From positions 62,001 through 126,000 of the forward strand of contig DCPU01000018.1 of assembly GCA_002323245.1 (NCBI GenBank): 64,000 nucleotides of DNA. The letters run 5' to 3'. Position 1 is the stretch's first letter, and the number at the start of each line of letters is the position of its first letter. Under the pieces are notes generated by a model. That model was given only the letters and a program-made list of their open reading frames with translations. It did no database searches and was not told the origin of the DNA. The DNA comes from Mariprofundus sp. UBA1536. GTDB lineage: Bacteria > Pseudomonadota > Zetaproteobacteria > Mariprofundales > Mariprofundaceae. Below, piece by piece: positions 35,236-46,800 of this stretch. The position numbers were made by a program, and so were the translations under genes.

Positions 35236-36567
35236 TTATTCACCTGTGCCTTGTTGCGATTGGGTCGGGATGTCTTGTCCTACAGCCAGTGATAAGCGGG
35301 CCAGGCTTTGATTGGCTTGGGCAAGTACCCGCCAATATTGGGTTTCATAGTTGTAGAGCGTGATTTGGCTGCGCACCAGATTAAGAAAATCCACTTTATT
35401 CACCTGATAACCAGCCATCATCGAGGCCACGGTTTGCTGGGCTTGGGGGATAATGCCTGTTTTAAATAGCGATACCTGCGATTTGGCCTGCTGATAGCCG
35501 GCATAACTTTGGCTAATTTCCGATAACACCGCATTTTTCATGTCTTGGTATTTAAAGTCTTCGCGGGCGGTTTCTGCTTGCCGCTGCTGGGTTTGCGCAT
35601 GTTTGCTCTCGCCAAAAAAAGGCAGAGTCATGCTTAAGGTAATACTGGCCAAATCGGCGCGGTCTTTATTGGTAACAGGGTCACTGGCTCTGAGGCCATA
35701 ACTAGCACCCAACGTAAAATCGGGGTAATCATCTTTATCGGCCAGCGCAGCGCTGGATTGGGCTGCATCGATGACAAAGGTTTGCGCAACAAGCTCAGGC
35801 CTGCTTTGCAGCGCTTGCGCGGTCAAGACTTGTTCATCGGGGATATCGCCCAACAATTCGTTGACCACTTTGGGTAAGCTGATGGCTTGTGATGCAGGGC
35901 GATTGCGCAGGCGATTGAGCTGAGCAACTTCTTGCTGGCGGCTGGCTTGCAGCTGAATTTGCATGTCTAAGAGTTTGGAAAGCTCAAGTTGCGCCAGCAA
36001 TACATCTTGCTGTAGGCCTGCGCCCACCTTGTATTTACTTTCCGCCACTTGTGTGAGTTGGCGCAGTAGCTCCAGATTTTTTGCCACAGTTTCAAGGGCA
36101 CGATCGTTATAAAAAATCGACCACCAGCGTTGCTTGCATTGGCTGATGAGGCTTAAGCGCAAGGTCTTGGTTTGCGAAGCTGCAGCATGAGTGTTGGCTT
36201 GGTTGATACTTTCTTTTAAGCCCAATTTGCCTGGAAAAGGAAATGACTGGCTGATACCAATTTGCAGCTGGGTCATGGCTTCTTGGCTGCGCGAAAACGA
36301 ATCCACGGGCAAGCTTAGGACGTTGAGCGACAACACAGGGTCGGGCAAACTGCTGACTTGTACGGATTGAAAACCATAGGCCGCTGCATTGGCAAGACTG
36401 GCGGCAAGGCGGGGGTTTTGTTTGGTTTGGCTTACAGCTTCTTTTAGCGTTAACACTTGCGCCTCAGCGAAAGCCTGCCCTGAAATCAAGACCAAGCTTA
36501 TACCCAAAAGTGCTGCAAAACGGGATAAGCATTTTCTCTGATTGTAGTGACTAGTGAATGGATACAT
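35236..36567 (-). CDS. cusC: TolC/CusC-family outer-membrane efflux channel
   Basis: The ATG at 36567 is preferred because AGGAGG (36578-36573) stands five bases upstream; the open frame extends nine codons further. The 443-residue product has a signal peptide (hydrophobic stretch about 19-31, cut near G-Q-A-F-A) and two outer-membrane efflux protein repeats rich in long heptad-like helices (about 60-220 and 250-430). It should form the trimeric periplasm-spanning channel for the RND pump. No lipobox is seen, unlike classical CusC. It is separated from the upstream small gene by a hairpin, and one base separates it from cusB. Confidence 0.88.
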   Translation of the reverse strand: MYPFTSHYNQRKCLSRFAALLGISLVLISGQAFAEAQVLTLKEAVSQTKQNPRLAASLANAAAYGFQSVQVSSLPDPVLSLNVLSLPVDSFSRSQEAMTQLQIGISQSFPFPGKLGLKESINQANTHAAASQTKTLRLSLISQCKQRWWSIFYNDRALETVAKNLELLRQLTQVAESKYKVGAGLQQDVLLAQLELSKLLDMQIQLQASRQQEVAQLNRLRNRPASQAISLPKVVNELLGDIPDEQVLTAQALQSRPELVAQTFVIDAAQSSAALADKDDYPDFTLGASYGLRASDPVTNKDRADLASITLSMTLPFFGESKHAQTQQRQAETAREDFKYQDMKNAVLSEISQSYAGYQQAKSQVSLFKTGIIPQAQQTVASMMAGYQVNKVDFLNLVRSQITLYNYETQYWRVLAQANQSLARLSLAVGQDIPTQSQQGTGE

Positions 36568-36610
36568 CCAAACCTCCTGCATGAAATTTGGCATAACAAA
36601 AGTTATGCAC

Positions 36611-36634
36611 CCGCAGCTTTAAGCAAAGTTGCGG
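36611..36634. repeat. Hairpin between the small Cys/His protein gene and cusC
   Basis: CCGCAGCTTT (36611-36620), loop AAGC, AAAGTTGCGG (36625-36634): a ten-base stem with one G-T wobble. On the minus strand it is followed by GTGCATAACTTTTG, only a weak T-run. It may be an attenuator or processing site that changes expression of cusCBA relative to the first gene. Confidence 0.5.
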
Positions 36635-36653
36635 TGTTCAGCAGAAGATCAAA

Positions 36654-37118
36654 TCAAACGCGGAAGCGTTGGTTTAAATCAAAGGTAAATAGGGATGTTC
36701 GGGTGGGCGGAGAAAGGTTTTTAAAATCAGGTAAGCTAAGCGTTTGTGCAGGTGGCAATACGTTTATCACAAACAATAGGGTAGTGGCTTGATCGAAATC
36801 AAAGCTGAGTTTATCCAGCGAGATGTTGATATCAGGGAAATCACAATGGGCGCACACATGTTTGGCAGCAGGCTTCTGTTCAGCAGCTTTACTCATGTTT
36901 TCAGCCTTCATACCTTGGCAGTGATTCATGGTGTTCATTGGATGGTGCGATGCGGTCACAAGTGCATCGCTATGCTTAGAAACAACAGCGGCATTAGCCA
37001 TAGGCATGCAAAATCCAGCAGCAATTACTTGCAGCATAAACACCGCAAGCACGCTGCCAGCGATACGAGCGCGGCTGAATTTAGGCCATGACATAAGATG
37101 TTTGTTCAAGCTTTGCAT
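36654..37118 (-). CDS. Small secreted Cys/His/Met-containing protein heading the copper operon
   Basis: The frame is open from 37217 (187 codons). I prefer the ATG at 37118 (154 residues) or 37094, because the sequence then begins with a short basic segment and a hydrophobic signal or anchor (about 20-42, A-G-S-V-L-A-V-F-M-L-Q-V-I-A-A-G-F). No strong ribosome-binding site decides. The mature part has H-H-P-M-N-T-M-N-H-C (58-67) and C89-A-H-C92-D-F-P-D, plausible metal ligands, and a C-terminal hydrophobic stretch. It is reminiscent of DUF2946-type proteins found beside copper genes, but I would not insist. It is followed by cusC on the same strand and is divergent from the large sensor kinase. 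Confidence 0.6.
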   Translation of the reverse strand: MQSLNKHLMSWPKFSRARIAGSVLAVFMLQVIAAGFCMPMANAAVVSKHSDALVTASHHPMNTMNHCQGMKAENMSKAAEQKPAAKHVCAHCDFPDINISLDKLSFDFDQATTLLFVINVLPPAQTLSLPDFKNLSPPTRTSLFTFDLNQRFRV

Positions 37119-37220
37119 GCTGGCACTGTAGGTTGGCAGCAATTGCCAAGTCAAGTTTGGTAGCAACTTACGGTGGTCAATGTTCGCTCGAGATTGTGAA
37201 TCACAGACCTTTGCCATGCT

Positions 37221-37246
37221 TTAAGCACGCTTGAAATATGGCTTAA
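37221..37246. promoter_or_regulatory. Inverted repeat in the divergent copper-operon/kinase gap
   Basis: TTAAGC (37221-37226) and GCTTAA (37241-37246) flank 14 bases. The site lies between the divergent copper operon and kinase gene. It could be an operator; six-base arms are weak evidence and no classical CueR or CusR site was recognised. Confidence 0.25.
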
Positions 37247-37268
37247 CACTTGCTAGTCGATTTGACAT

Positions 37269-40200
37269 ATGAGCACGCCAAACTATCCGTATACATTGAT
37301 GCAGCGCATGGGTATTGCCTTGCGGTCGGGTAGTCGTGTCACCATTGCGATGTTGATTGGTATTTTGACCATGATTACAGTCATTATTTTAAGCATTACC
37401 ATTTATTCATTGTATCAGGCTTCTTTTGAAACTGAGCGTCAACGCCTTGCTGAAACTGTGAAAAGTAGGGCGAGATTTATTGAAGCAGTTGCTAGGTTTG
37501 ACCGTGAATACGCTGATAAGCAATTCGAAGGCAGCGCTGAGGAGGCAACGCTGATTCAAATTGAGGAGGCGCATAACAATTTTGAGGGCTTTGGTGAGAC
37601 TGGTGAGTATGTGTTGGCCAAGCATATTGAAGAGAATATCGTTTTCTTGCTGCGCCATCGTCATGACCATGTTACCAAGCCCAAAGATGTGCTTTTTGCA
37701 TCGAATCTGGCGGAGCCCATGCGAAGAGCACTTCTGGGTGAGTCGGGCACTCATGTTGGCCTTGATTATGAAGGCCAGATGGTGCTTGCAGCATATGAGC
37801 CCGTAGCAGAATTTAATATGGGCGCCGTGGTAAAAATTGATATTGCTGAAATTCGGGCGCCATTTATCCGCGCAGGGCTCATCGCGATGGGTGCAGCGAT
37901 TTTATTCATTCTTATTGGGGCATTTTTGTTTGCGCGCATTGGCATGCCGTTGATTCGCCGCGTTGAAGCAAGCGAAGAAAATCTCAAACTGGCATTGGAA
38001 TCATCAGGTGTTGGCACCTGGAGTTGGAATATTATTGAAGATAAACATCATTGGGATAATTTTATCCACCCATTGTTTGGTTTGGCGCCTGGTAGCTTTT
38101 CTGGAAATATCGAAGAATTCTTTGATTTACTCCACCCCGAAGATCGAATCAGAACCAAGCTGGCTGTACAAAAAGCTGTGGAAAAAGGCAGTGAGTATAA
38201 TAGCGAATACCGAACTATCTGGCCCAACGGTGAAGTGCATACACTGGTCGCCAGGGGTAAGGTGTATTACAATAAATACCATCAAGCTGAGCGCATGACT
38301 GGCGTGGTTTTCGACATCACGGATAGACGTGAAGTTGAGTCTAAACTTGAATTCACACAGTTTGCCATTGATGAAGCCCCGGATATGGCATTCTGGCTTC
38401 GCTCTGATGGCAGTTTTTTTTATGTCAACGATGCGGCATCTCAACGATTGGGTTACCCAAAACAAACCTTGCTCACCATGAAAGCGTTTGATGTGAATCC
38501 AATTCATTCGGCTAAGGCTTGGGGTGAGCATTGGAAAGAAGTTCGCGATAAGAAGAAGTTTACTTTTGAGGCCGCTATTCTTTGTAAATCAGGCGAAATT
38601 TTTCCAGCAGAGTTTAGTGTGAACTACGTTGTAGTGAATGGCCAGGAATACAATTGTTCCTTTGTTCGCGACATTTCTGCGCGCAAAGAAGTTGAGGAAG
38701 AGATCAGGCAGGTATCAAATCTTACATCGACAATCATTTCATCCTTAAATGTTGGAATAACGATTTATGATGAATCGGGGCAATGTACTTTGGCCAATGA
38801 TGCGATGGTAACCCTGGTAGGTGCAGGCTCTAAAGAAGCGTTGTTAGCGCAAAATTATAATACGATCCCTACTTGGAATAGTGGGTTATTGGCTGCTGCT
38901 AAAACATCCTTCAAAAATAAGAAACCACAGCGGCAGAAAATTGAGATGACGACTACCTTTGGTAAGTATGCTGCTATAGATTGTTATTTTATTCCTTTTC
39001 AGCTCAACAACCAACCGCATCTGCTGTTTACAGCCTATGATATTACAGATTTAAGAAATTATGAGCAGTTGATGGGCGAGTATGAAAACAAGCTGAATCT
39101 TCTTTCTGCATCAGTAGAACAAACCGAAGAATCCATTGTGATTACAGATTTGGATGGCTCGATTATTTATAGCAACGCAGCATTTGCAGCGCTCACCGGT
39201 TATGAGGCTGAGGAGGCTGTGGGTAGAAATCCACGTATTTTGAAAAGTGGTAGGCAATCAGCTGCGTTTTATCGCCAAATGTGGTCAACTCTTGCCACGG
39301 GAGATTCATGGCAAGGACGCATGGTGAATAAGCGCAAAGATGGTTCGCTCTATCCAGCGCTACTCACAGTTTCCCCCATCAAAAATGATGAAGGTGTGGT
39401 CACCAACTACGTTGGTATTCAACAAAATTTAAGTGTGATTGAAAGCTTGGAAGAGCAGCTGCATCAAGCGCAAAAGATGGAGGCGCTGGGTACGCTGGTT
39501 GGTGGTATTGCCCATGAGTTTAACAACTCGTTGGCTGCGGTGACTGGGAATTTGTATTTGGCCAAAAAAGAAGCTGCAATTTTACCTAGCGTTGTGGATA
39601 AGATTGAAACTGTGGAGCGTTTATCGTTTGCCAGCGCCGAGCTTATCAAAAGTTTATTGTCGTTTGCGCGTAAGGGTATTGTGGACAAGGCTACTATTTC
39701 GCTGGCACCATTCTTGAAGGAAAGTATCAAGCTCCAACGTATTTCATTGCCTGAAAACATCGCCCTGAATATCGAGGTTATTGATGATGATGTATTGATT
39801 GAGGCGGATGCCAATCTTTTACAACAGTTATTGATGAATCTTATCAATAATTCGCGTGATGCTGTGCAGGATGTAAGCCAACCAACCATTACTATCACCA
39901 TTAGGAAATTTGAGGCTGATGCTGAGTTTTTCGAGCGGCATCCTGAATGTCATGCTAAAGCATATGCGAAGATTTGTGTTGGTGATAATGGTGTTGGTAT
40001 TAGCGCCGAACACTTGCCGCATATGTTTGAGCCATTTCATACTACCAAAAGTGTTGGGCAAGGTACTGGGCTAGGGCTGGCCATGGCATATGGGACAGTG
40101 CAAAGCCATCATGGGGGCGCGATTGAAATTGAGTCGGTTGAGGGTATTGGCACCAAAGTAAAAATTTATTTGCCGATTTTTTATGCTGAAGAAGCACAAA

Positions 40201-40604
40201 CCATAGAAGGTCTTATCGAAATTGATGTGGTATCCGGAAAAGGTGAAACCATATTGTTGGTTGATGATAATGAGTCGTTGCTGACCACAGGTAGAGCCAT
40301 TCTCGAAAGCTTATCGTATAAGGTGTTGACTGCATCAAATGGACAAGAAGCCATCGCTGTTTACCAGGCCAATAAAGATACGGTGGCGCTCATTCTTACG
40401 GATGTGGTGATGCCTGTGATGGGCGGCGTTGATGCCGTGAAGAAGATACGGGAAAGCGCCCCTGATGTGAAGGTTATCTTTACCACAGGCTATGATAGAA
40501 ATCATATGCGAAAAGCTGATCATATGGATGATGAAGATATGATTTCAAAACCATTCAAACTTGATGAGTTGAGCTTGCTTTTAAGGGCGAAACTCGAGCG
40601 CTGA
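37269..40604 (+). CDS. Membrane multi-PAS hybrid histidine kinase, 1111 residues
   Basis: An inner-membrane sensor. Membrane segments at about 24-48 and 200-222 enclose a periplasmic domain of about 150 residues of the Cache-like type (contains H-R-H-D-H and G-H-V-G-L-D-Y-E-G). Then four PAS/PAC segments (about 236-360, 365-475, 485-600, 610-725), HisKA with H749 in A-H-E-F-N-N, HATPase with intact D-N-G-V-G-I and G-T-G-L-G-L, and a receiver with phospho-acceptor D1045. The kinase core is a close relative of those at 10778-15634 and 23662-25347. The gene is divergent from the copper operon, but no response regulator accompanies it, so involvement in metal sensing is speculation. The His-rich loop in the sensor part might bind metal. 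Confidence 0.88.
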   Translation: MSTPNYPYTLMQRMGIALRSGSRVTIAMLIGILTMITVIILSITIYSLYQASFETERQRLAETVKSRARFIEAVARFDREYADKQFEGSAEEATLIQIEEAHNNFEGFGETGEYVLAKHIEENIVFLLRHRHDHVTKPKDVLFASNLAEPMRRALLGESGTHVGLDYEGQMVLAAYEPVAEFNMGAVVKIDIAEIRAPFIRAGLIAMGAAILFILIGAFLFARIGMPLIRRVEASEENLKLALESSGVGTWSWNIIEDKHHWDNFIHPLFGLAPGSFSGNIEEFFDLLHPEDRIRTKLAVQKAVEKGSEYNSEYRTIWPNGEVHTLVARGKVYYNKYHQAERMTGVVFDITDRREVESKLEFTQFAIDEAPDMAFWLRSDGSFFYVNDAASQRLGYPKQTLLTMKAFDVNPIHSAKAWGEHWKEVRDKKKFTFEAAILCKSGEIFPAEFSVNYVVVNGQEYNCSFVRDISARKEVEEEIRQVSNLTSTIISSLNVGITIYDESGQCTLANDAMVTLVGAGSKEALLAQNYNTIPTWNSGLLAAAKTSFKNKKPQRQKIEMTTTFGKYAAIDCYFIPFQLNNQPHLLFTAYDITDLRNYEQLMGEYENKLNLLSASVEQTEESIVITDLDGSIIYSNAAFAALTGYEAEEAVGRNPRILKSGRQSAAFYRQMWSTLATGDSWQGRMVNKRKDGSLYPALLTVSPIKNDEGVVTNYVGIQQNLSVIESLEEQLHQAQKMEALGTLVGGIAHEFNNSLAAVTGNLYLAKKEAAILPSVVDKIETVERLSFASAELIKSLLSFARKGIVDKATISLAPFLKESIKLQRISLPENIALNIEVIDDDVLIEADANLLQQLLMNLINNSRDAVQDVSQPTITITIRKFEADAEFFERHPECHAKAYAKICVGDNGVGISAEHLPHMFEPFHTTKSVGQGTGLGLAMAYGTVQSHHGGAIEIESVEGIGTKVKIYLPIFYAEEAQTIEGLIEIDVVSGKGETILLVDDNESLLTTGRAILESLSYKVLTASNGQEAIAVYQANKDTVALILTDVVMPVMGGVDAVKKIRESAPDVKVIFTTGYDRNHMRKADHMDDEDMISKPFKLDELSLLLRAKLER

Positions 40605-40633
40605 TAAGCAAGCATTGCGTCACTTGGGCATTG

Positions 40634-40730
40634 TTTGTCTGATTCATCATAGCTCAATGTGTTTGCTTTCCCCATTTATTGCAGCTTAATGAAATTCCAC
40701 CCAGCGTCATGTTTCCTTTGTCTGATGAAT
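40634..40730. promoter_or_regulatory. Repeated motif upstream of the giant lipoprotein gene
   Basis: The 245-base gap before the lipoprotein gene holds a direct repeat TTTGTCTGAT at 40634-40643 and 40717-40726; the first copy runs into ATTCATCA and the second into TGATGAAT, exact complements. Further on, AGCGG (40753-40757) pairs with CCGCT (40768-40772). These may be operator half-sites and a leader hairpin. No convincing sigma-70 or riboswitch pattern was found. Confidence 0.3.
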
Positions 40731-40849
40731 GTGCTTTAATATCGTACTATTGAGCGGGCAGGGAAATCCGCTAGAAGAGAGGTAGTGATTTTCGCTTTCT
40801 TTCTTTGCAAAGGTGCATGATGTGTCGTCGCGAGGTATGCGGGGGTGTG

Positions 40850-43800
40850 ATGATGTTTCGAGTTGGGCTTTTTTTGCTTACGGCAGTTGCCTTATCATCA
40901 TGTAGTGATGGTTTGCATAACCAAAACAATTCTACGAGCACAGAAGTGACCATCTCATTTGCTGGCCATCTGGCGACCCGTGATTTGCAGGGTGAAGGTG
41001 TTGTCCCCAGCAATGTTAAATCGATTTCTCTTCAAGCTTACAATAGCGGCGGTGCTTCAGTATTTGGCCCAAAAATTGCCAATGCTCCCGATTTTATTCT
41101 CAAATATCAGGTGCCCAACGGCAACCAAATGCAATTGCGTATTTTGGCTTTTGACGGCCTCAACGGCTCGGGGCATCAAATTTACCAAGGCAAGAAAACA
41201 GTCAATTTAACTGGCGCTCCAATCACGGTACCTGTGGTGATGAGTTTATCAGTTGCTGTGTCGGCAGATACAACGCAAGTGGTGCGCGGTGGCTCAGTGA
41301 ATCTATCGGCTTTGGTGGGCGGCGTAGCGCCAACTGCCAGCTCTCCTATTGTTTGGTCGGCCAGTACAGGTTCACTTTCAGGCAACGTTTGGACAGCAAG
41401 CACAATTGGTATGGCAACGATTACCGCAGCCATTGATGCTACGGTAAACCCTGACCAAGATGCATCGGCAGTAGGCACGATTCAGATTCAAGTGGTGAAT
41501 CAAGCACCCAGTTTAAGTCTGTCATCCAGTGCGGTCACGGTGGTTGGTGGTGTGGCAAACAACACCGTGGTGGCAAGTGCGTCAGATTTGGATGGTGATA
41601 GTTATTCCTTTGCTTTGGGGGCGGATGCACCAACTTGGGCGAGTATTGCTGCCGATGGAAAGCTTTCGCTTACACCAGCTATTAGCAATCAAGGCAGTTA
41701 TACACTGAGCGTGACTGCTGTTGACCAGTTTGGCGCAAGCTCCACACCGCAATTATTGGCTGTTACCGTGGTGGCTGTGCCGATGACGGTGAGCGGTAGT
41801 GTGCGCGATGTGTTGGAAAATCCACTGGCCAATGTGTTGGTATCGTTTGTAGATAGCGGCGGGGTTGTCGCTGGCGTGGTGACTGATGTGTATGGTAATT
41901 ACACCGCGAATGTGTATGCGGGCAACTTTGCGCTTACTGCCACAGCCACAGGTTATATCGATGCCGTGTTGTTGGTAAACGTGATACAAAACAATCAAGT
42001 GCTCTCAACCATACCTATGACGCTGGCCAGTACAGTTCCAGGGTCAATTACAGGCAGCGTTATTGATTCTACAAATTCGCAGCCAATTCCAGTAGCAACA
42101 GTGGACATGCGCGCAGGCATCAATACCACTACAGGCACGATAGTGGCTTCTACTACCACAACTTCGGGTGTTTATACCTTCAGTAGCCTTACAGCTGGCA
42201 CATACACTGCGACTGTAACTGCAACAGGATTTGCGCAAGCGGTGGTAACCCTTGTTGTTGAGGGCGGAAGCCCCACAACCGCGGCTGATATTTTTATGTC
42301 GCCAACACTACAGGCCAATCAATATCGGGTGGTGGCATCATGGGGTAGCACACCATCAGATTTGGATGCGCACCTAACTGGTCCTCGCGTTGCTGGAGAG
42401 GGTGCCAACCGATTCCATGTACATTATGGCGCTAGAGGCTCGGCTTCAGCAGATCCGTATGCAATTCTCGACAATGATGTTACATCGGGGCTTGGCCCAG
42501 AAACAATAACCATCAATCAATTAACCTCGGGTATCTATCACTACTATCTTTTTAATTTCTCTGATGGTGGTACAGATACCTTGCCTGCAAGCACTTTATC
42601 TGGGCAATCCAATGCTGTGGTAAAAGTGTATTCGGGCACGAACCCACTGCCACTGGCGGTGTACAATGTACCCGTGAGCGGAGATGGGGACACATGGCAT
42701 GTGTTCGACCTTGATGGTGCAACTGGTGTAATCACACCCATCAATCAAATTCTGCCAACGATTACAGCAGTGCCAGCCAGGGTGATTTCTTACCCATCAG
42801 TGGCTACAACCATTGCAATTAATGAGGTGCTGCAAGCTTATGCTGATTTGGAAACCCTTGAGGGATATTTCAACGATATTACCAATACTGTGAGCTGGGT
42901 GAGCAGTAATCCAAGCGTGGCAACCGTGGATGCTTATGGTGCAATTACAGGTATGAGTGTGGGTACTGCAACCATCACAGCGTTAGATTCTGCTTCTTCT
43001 TACGTATCGGTTTTACCGATATCTGTCACCTTAGATACGATGGCGCCAAGCATCACCACACCAAGCAGTATCAGTTTAACTGCAGCCGCTGCAGGTGGTG
43101 CGCCTATTTCTGAAGTTGCTATTCAAGCCTTTCTTAATGCTGCCAGCGCAACGGATAATGTGGATGGTGTAGTGACTGTCACTAACGACGCACCGCTAAA
43201 CTTCCCGATTGGGGTGACAACCGTAACCTTTAGTGCTGTTGATGCTGCCAGTAATTTGGCCACAACGGCGGCTACCGTTACGGTGAATGCGCCAGTGCCC
43301 GTGCTCAATTTGAGCATGGATGCCAATGGTTTGGCCGTAGGTGCAGTGGTGAATATTTATGCCCAAGTGTTGGATGGTTATGGCGGTTTGGGTAGCCCTG
43401 TGGCCAATACGCTGGTTCAATTTGCAGTACAAACTTCACCATACGCGACATTCGCCCAGAATAGTACTCAGCTTCTTGATGTTTATACGGATGTGTCGGG
43501 CATTGCTTGGGCCAGTGTGCAGGATATTTACGCAGAAACTTTCCCAGTGCAGGTGAGCGCGCCAAGCCTTGGTCTAACTCAATCAGTTAACATTACCTTT
43601 GCCAGTAATGCTGGGCCAAGCACCGTTATTTCATCCATCAACGCTAATAACTCCGTTTCCGGAGTGCTCTGTAACCAAACATGGACACAAGCTCATTCGC
43701 CGTATTGGTTGCAAAGCAGCGTGACCATTGCAGCAGGTTGTCGCTTGCAGATTGACCCCAATGTGGTCGTGAAAGGCAATGCCAGCACTTACATTTATGT

Positions 43801-46800
43801 GGATGGAGTGTTGGATGTATATGGCTCTTCTGTTCAACCCGTTGTCTTCACATCCATTCACGATGATACGGTGGGCGGTGATCTGAATGCGAATAGTGGC
43901 TCTAGCACACCAGCACCTGGTCAATGGGGCGGCATTTATTACCAATCGGGATCTTCGGGCACCATCAATTGGTTGGAGACAAGGTATGCACAAACTGGTT
44001 TTTACATCCGGAATGCTTCACCAGCTCTCAATGATGTGCTGATTGCAGATGTGGCTTCGCAGGGTTTAAGTTTAATCGCGAGTACAGGTGATGTGACCAG
44101 CCCAATCGTGACGAACTTAACTTTGAACAATACTGGGAATTCCAACTATGGCCTTTCTTTCTCAGCAACGGGAACAGGCTCGGTGATTAATCCGATATTG
44201 ACCAACGTCACCATCAACCATGGCTTGGGTTATCAGGCCATCTATATGTCTGGTTCAGCAGGCACTGTCGTGACACCAACATTTAATGGGGTAAATACGA
44301 TTAACACGGCTTCGACATCGTATGCAGCGATTCAAATATCAGGAGCGGGTGTGAACCCCGTGTTCAATGGATTTACGATTAACGGCGGTCAATACAATGT
44401 ATATGCCTTTGATTATGCTTCAGGCACGTTCACTGGTAATATATTAGACGGTGCGAGTTTGGAATCTGTGTATTTGGCCAACAGTAGTAATATTTCCATG
44501 GATGCGACCAATATCCTTTCCAATGCTCCTGCACCTTTAGCCCTGGGCGGCCAAAGTTTACCTGCCGGCGTGAGCCCAACTTTTGGAGCGGGTTTGGTTG
44601 ATATTTATAGCCTGCATCTGACCGGTACTTTTGCTGCTGATACGTATAGTTATATTTTGGGCCCCAACCCATTGGGTGCCGGCAGTGTTTGGCAAAGTGT
44701 GGGTAACGTGACGGTGGCATCAGGTGCTAGGGTTCAGGTCGAGCCCAATACGGTGATTAAATTTGGGCCGTCAGTTAACCTTTTAGTCAGCAGTGGGGGC
44801 AAGCTTGATGTCTATGGTGCGGCTGGGAACAAGGTTGTCTTCACATCAGTGAATGATGACACTATCGCAGGTATTATCCCCGGCTCAACAGGCATTCCTG
44901 CTGCAGGTAATTGGGGCGGTGTTGATTTTCAAAATGGTTCTTTTGGGTCAATCAATTTTGCAGATATCCGCTATGCTGTGGAAGGTGTTTATATCTATAG
45001 CGCTTCGCCAACATTGAGTAATGTTACGATTGAAGAAATCAGCTCTCAGGGCATATACTTGTATGCTTTAACAGGGCAAACCACCAGCCCAGTGCTCTCG
45101 AATATCACCATCAATAATACTGGAAGCTTCAGATATGGTTTGTATATCCAAGCCTCTGGTGCTGGTGCTATCGCAAATCCAATCATCAGCAATTTAACAG
45201 TGAATCATGCGGCCAGTTATCAGGCTGTATTGTTGCGGGCAACTTCTGGTGGTTCTGTTGCGCCAATCTTTTCAGGTATCAATAATGTTACTTCCGCTTC
45301 GACCACCTATCCAGCTATTTACATGGAAGGTGCTGGTGTGAATCCAGCCATTGATGGCTTGGTTGTTTCTGGCGGTTTGTATAATGTGCAAGCCATCACG
45401 GGATCAGCAGGGGTGTTTACTAACTGCACATTTGATGGAGCAGTCAGCGAAGCACTTTATTTGGGTGGAAATTCCAACCCTGTAATCGACAACAGCAACA
45501 TCATTAGCAATACCCCTGCGCCATTTGTGATGGGCGGGCAAACACTACCATTAGCAGTAGCGCCAGTGATAGGGGCGGGGATTGTGGATACCTACAGCTT
45601 GCATCTTACTGGTGGTTTTGTAAGCGATGTTTACAGCTATGTTCTTTCGCCGGAGCCGTTGGGCGTGGGCACCATCTGGCGCAGTGTGGGTAATATCAAT
45701 ATTGCCAACGATGCTACAGTGCAAATTAACCCTAATACCGTGATGAAATTTGGATCGGGTCATAATATTTATGTGAATGCAGGAGGCACGCTGGATATTT
45801 ATGGCGGCTTGGGTGCTGAAGTTGTGCTCACCTCCATCAATGATGATGCTTATGGCGCGATATTGCCTGGCTCAACGGGTGTTCCTGCTGCTGGGAATTG
45901 GGCGGGTATTGATTACCAGTCTGGCTCGTTTGGTTCTGTGCAAAATACACTAATCCGCTATGCGGTAGATGGCTTGTATTTGACGAATGCCTCACCAGCA
46001 CTGACTAATGTGAATATTCATGAATATAGCTCTCAGGGTGTATATATGAACTCATCGACTGGGCAAACCACCAGCCCAATCGTGAATAACTTAACGATTA
46101 ACGGTTCAGGCAGCTTCAGGTATGGGCTGTATTTGTACGGCGGCGGGAATGGGATTGTGAGTCCGATATTCAACAATCTGTCGATTAACCACGGGTTGAG
46201 CTATTACGCCATCTATATGCAAAGCGCGGCCACCAGTGTGGTGGCACCAGTATTTACAGGTACCAATCAGATTGTTTCAAGCTCCACAACATACCCAGCT
46301 ATTTATATGTTGGGTGCTGGTGTGAATGTTACGATGGATAGTTTTTCTGTGAGTGGTGGTTCCAACAGCATCCATTCACTCACTGGGGCTACTGGCGTGT
46401 TCACCAACAATACTTTTGATGGCGCATTTAACGAAGCGCTATATCTAGAAAATAACAGCACGATTTCTATAGATGCCAGTAATGTGGTTTCCAATGCATC
46501 TGCGCCATATTTGCTAGGTGGCCAAGCGTTACCCACTGGGGTAAACGTCACCATGGGTGCGGGTATTAGTGACGTGAGCAGTATTCACATTACAGGTAGT
46601 TTTGCTGCTGATGTGTATAGTTATGTGCTTGCGGCCAATCCACTGGGCGGTAGTTCTGTGTGGCAAGCGACAGGTAATATCAACATTGCTTCTGGTGCCA
46701 GGGTGGAAGTGCAGCCAAACACAGTCATCAAGTTTGGAGCATCGGCTAATATCTACGTGAATAGTGGCGGTACCTTAGATGTTTATGGTGCTTTGGGTGC

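Noticed and set aside
40805..40849. Start at 40805 for the giant lipoprotein
   Set aside because: It would place 15 residues with three Cys and several Arg before the hydrophobic signal; the ATG at 40850 gives a standard lipoprotein signal.
40740..40849. Riboswitch (cyclic di-GMP or similar) before the giant lipoprotein gene
   Set aside because: Only one short AGCGG/CCGCT stem is present; no conserved riboswitch core motif could be matched.
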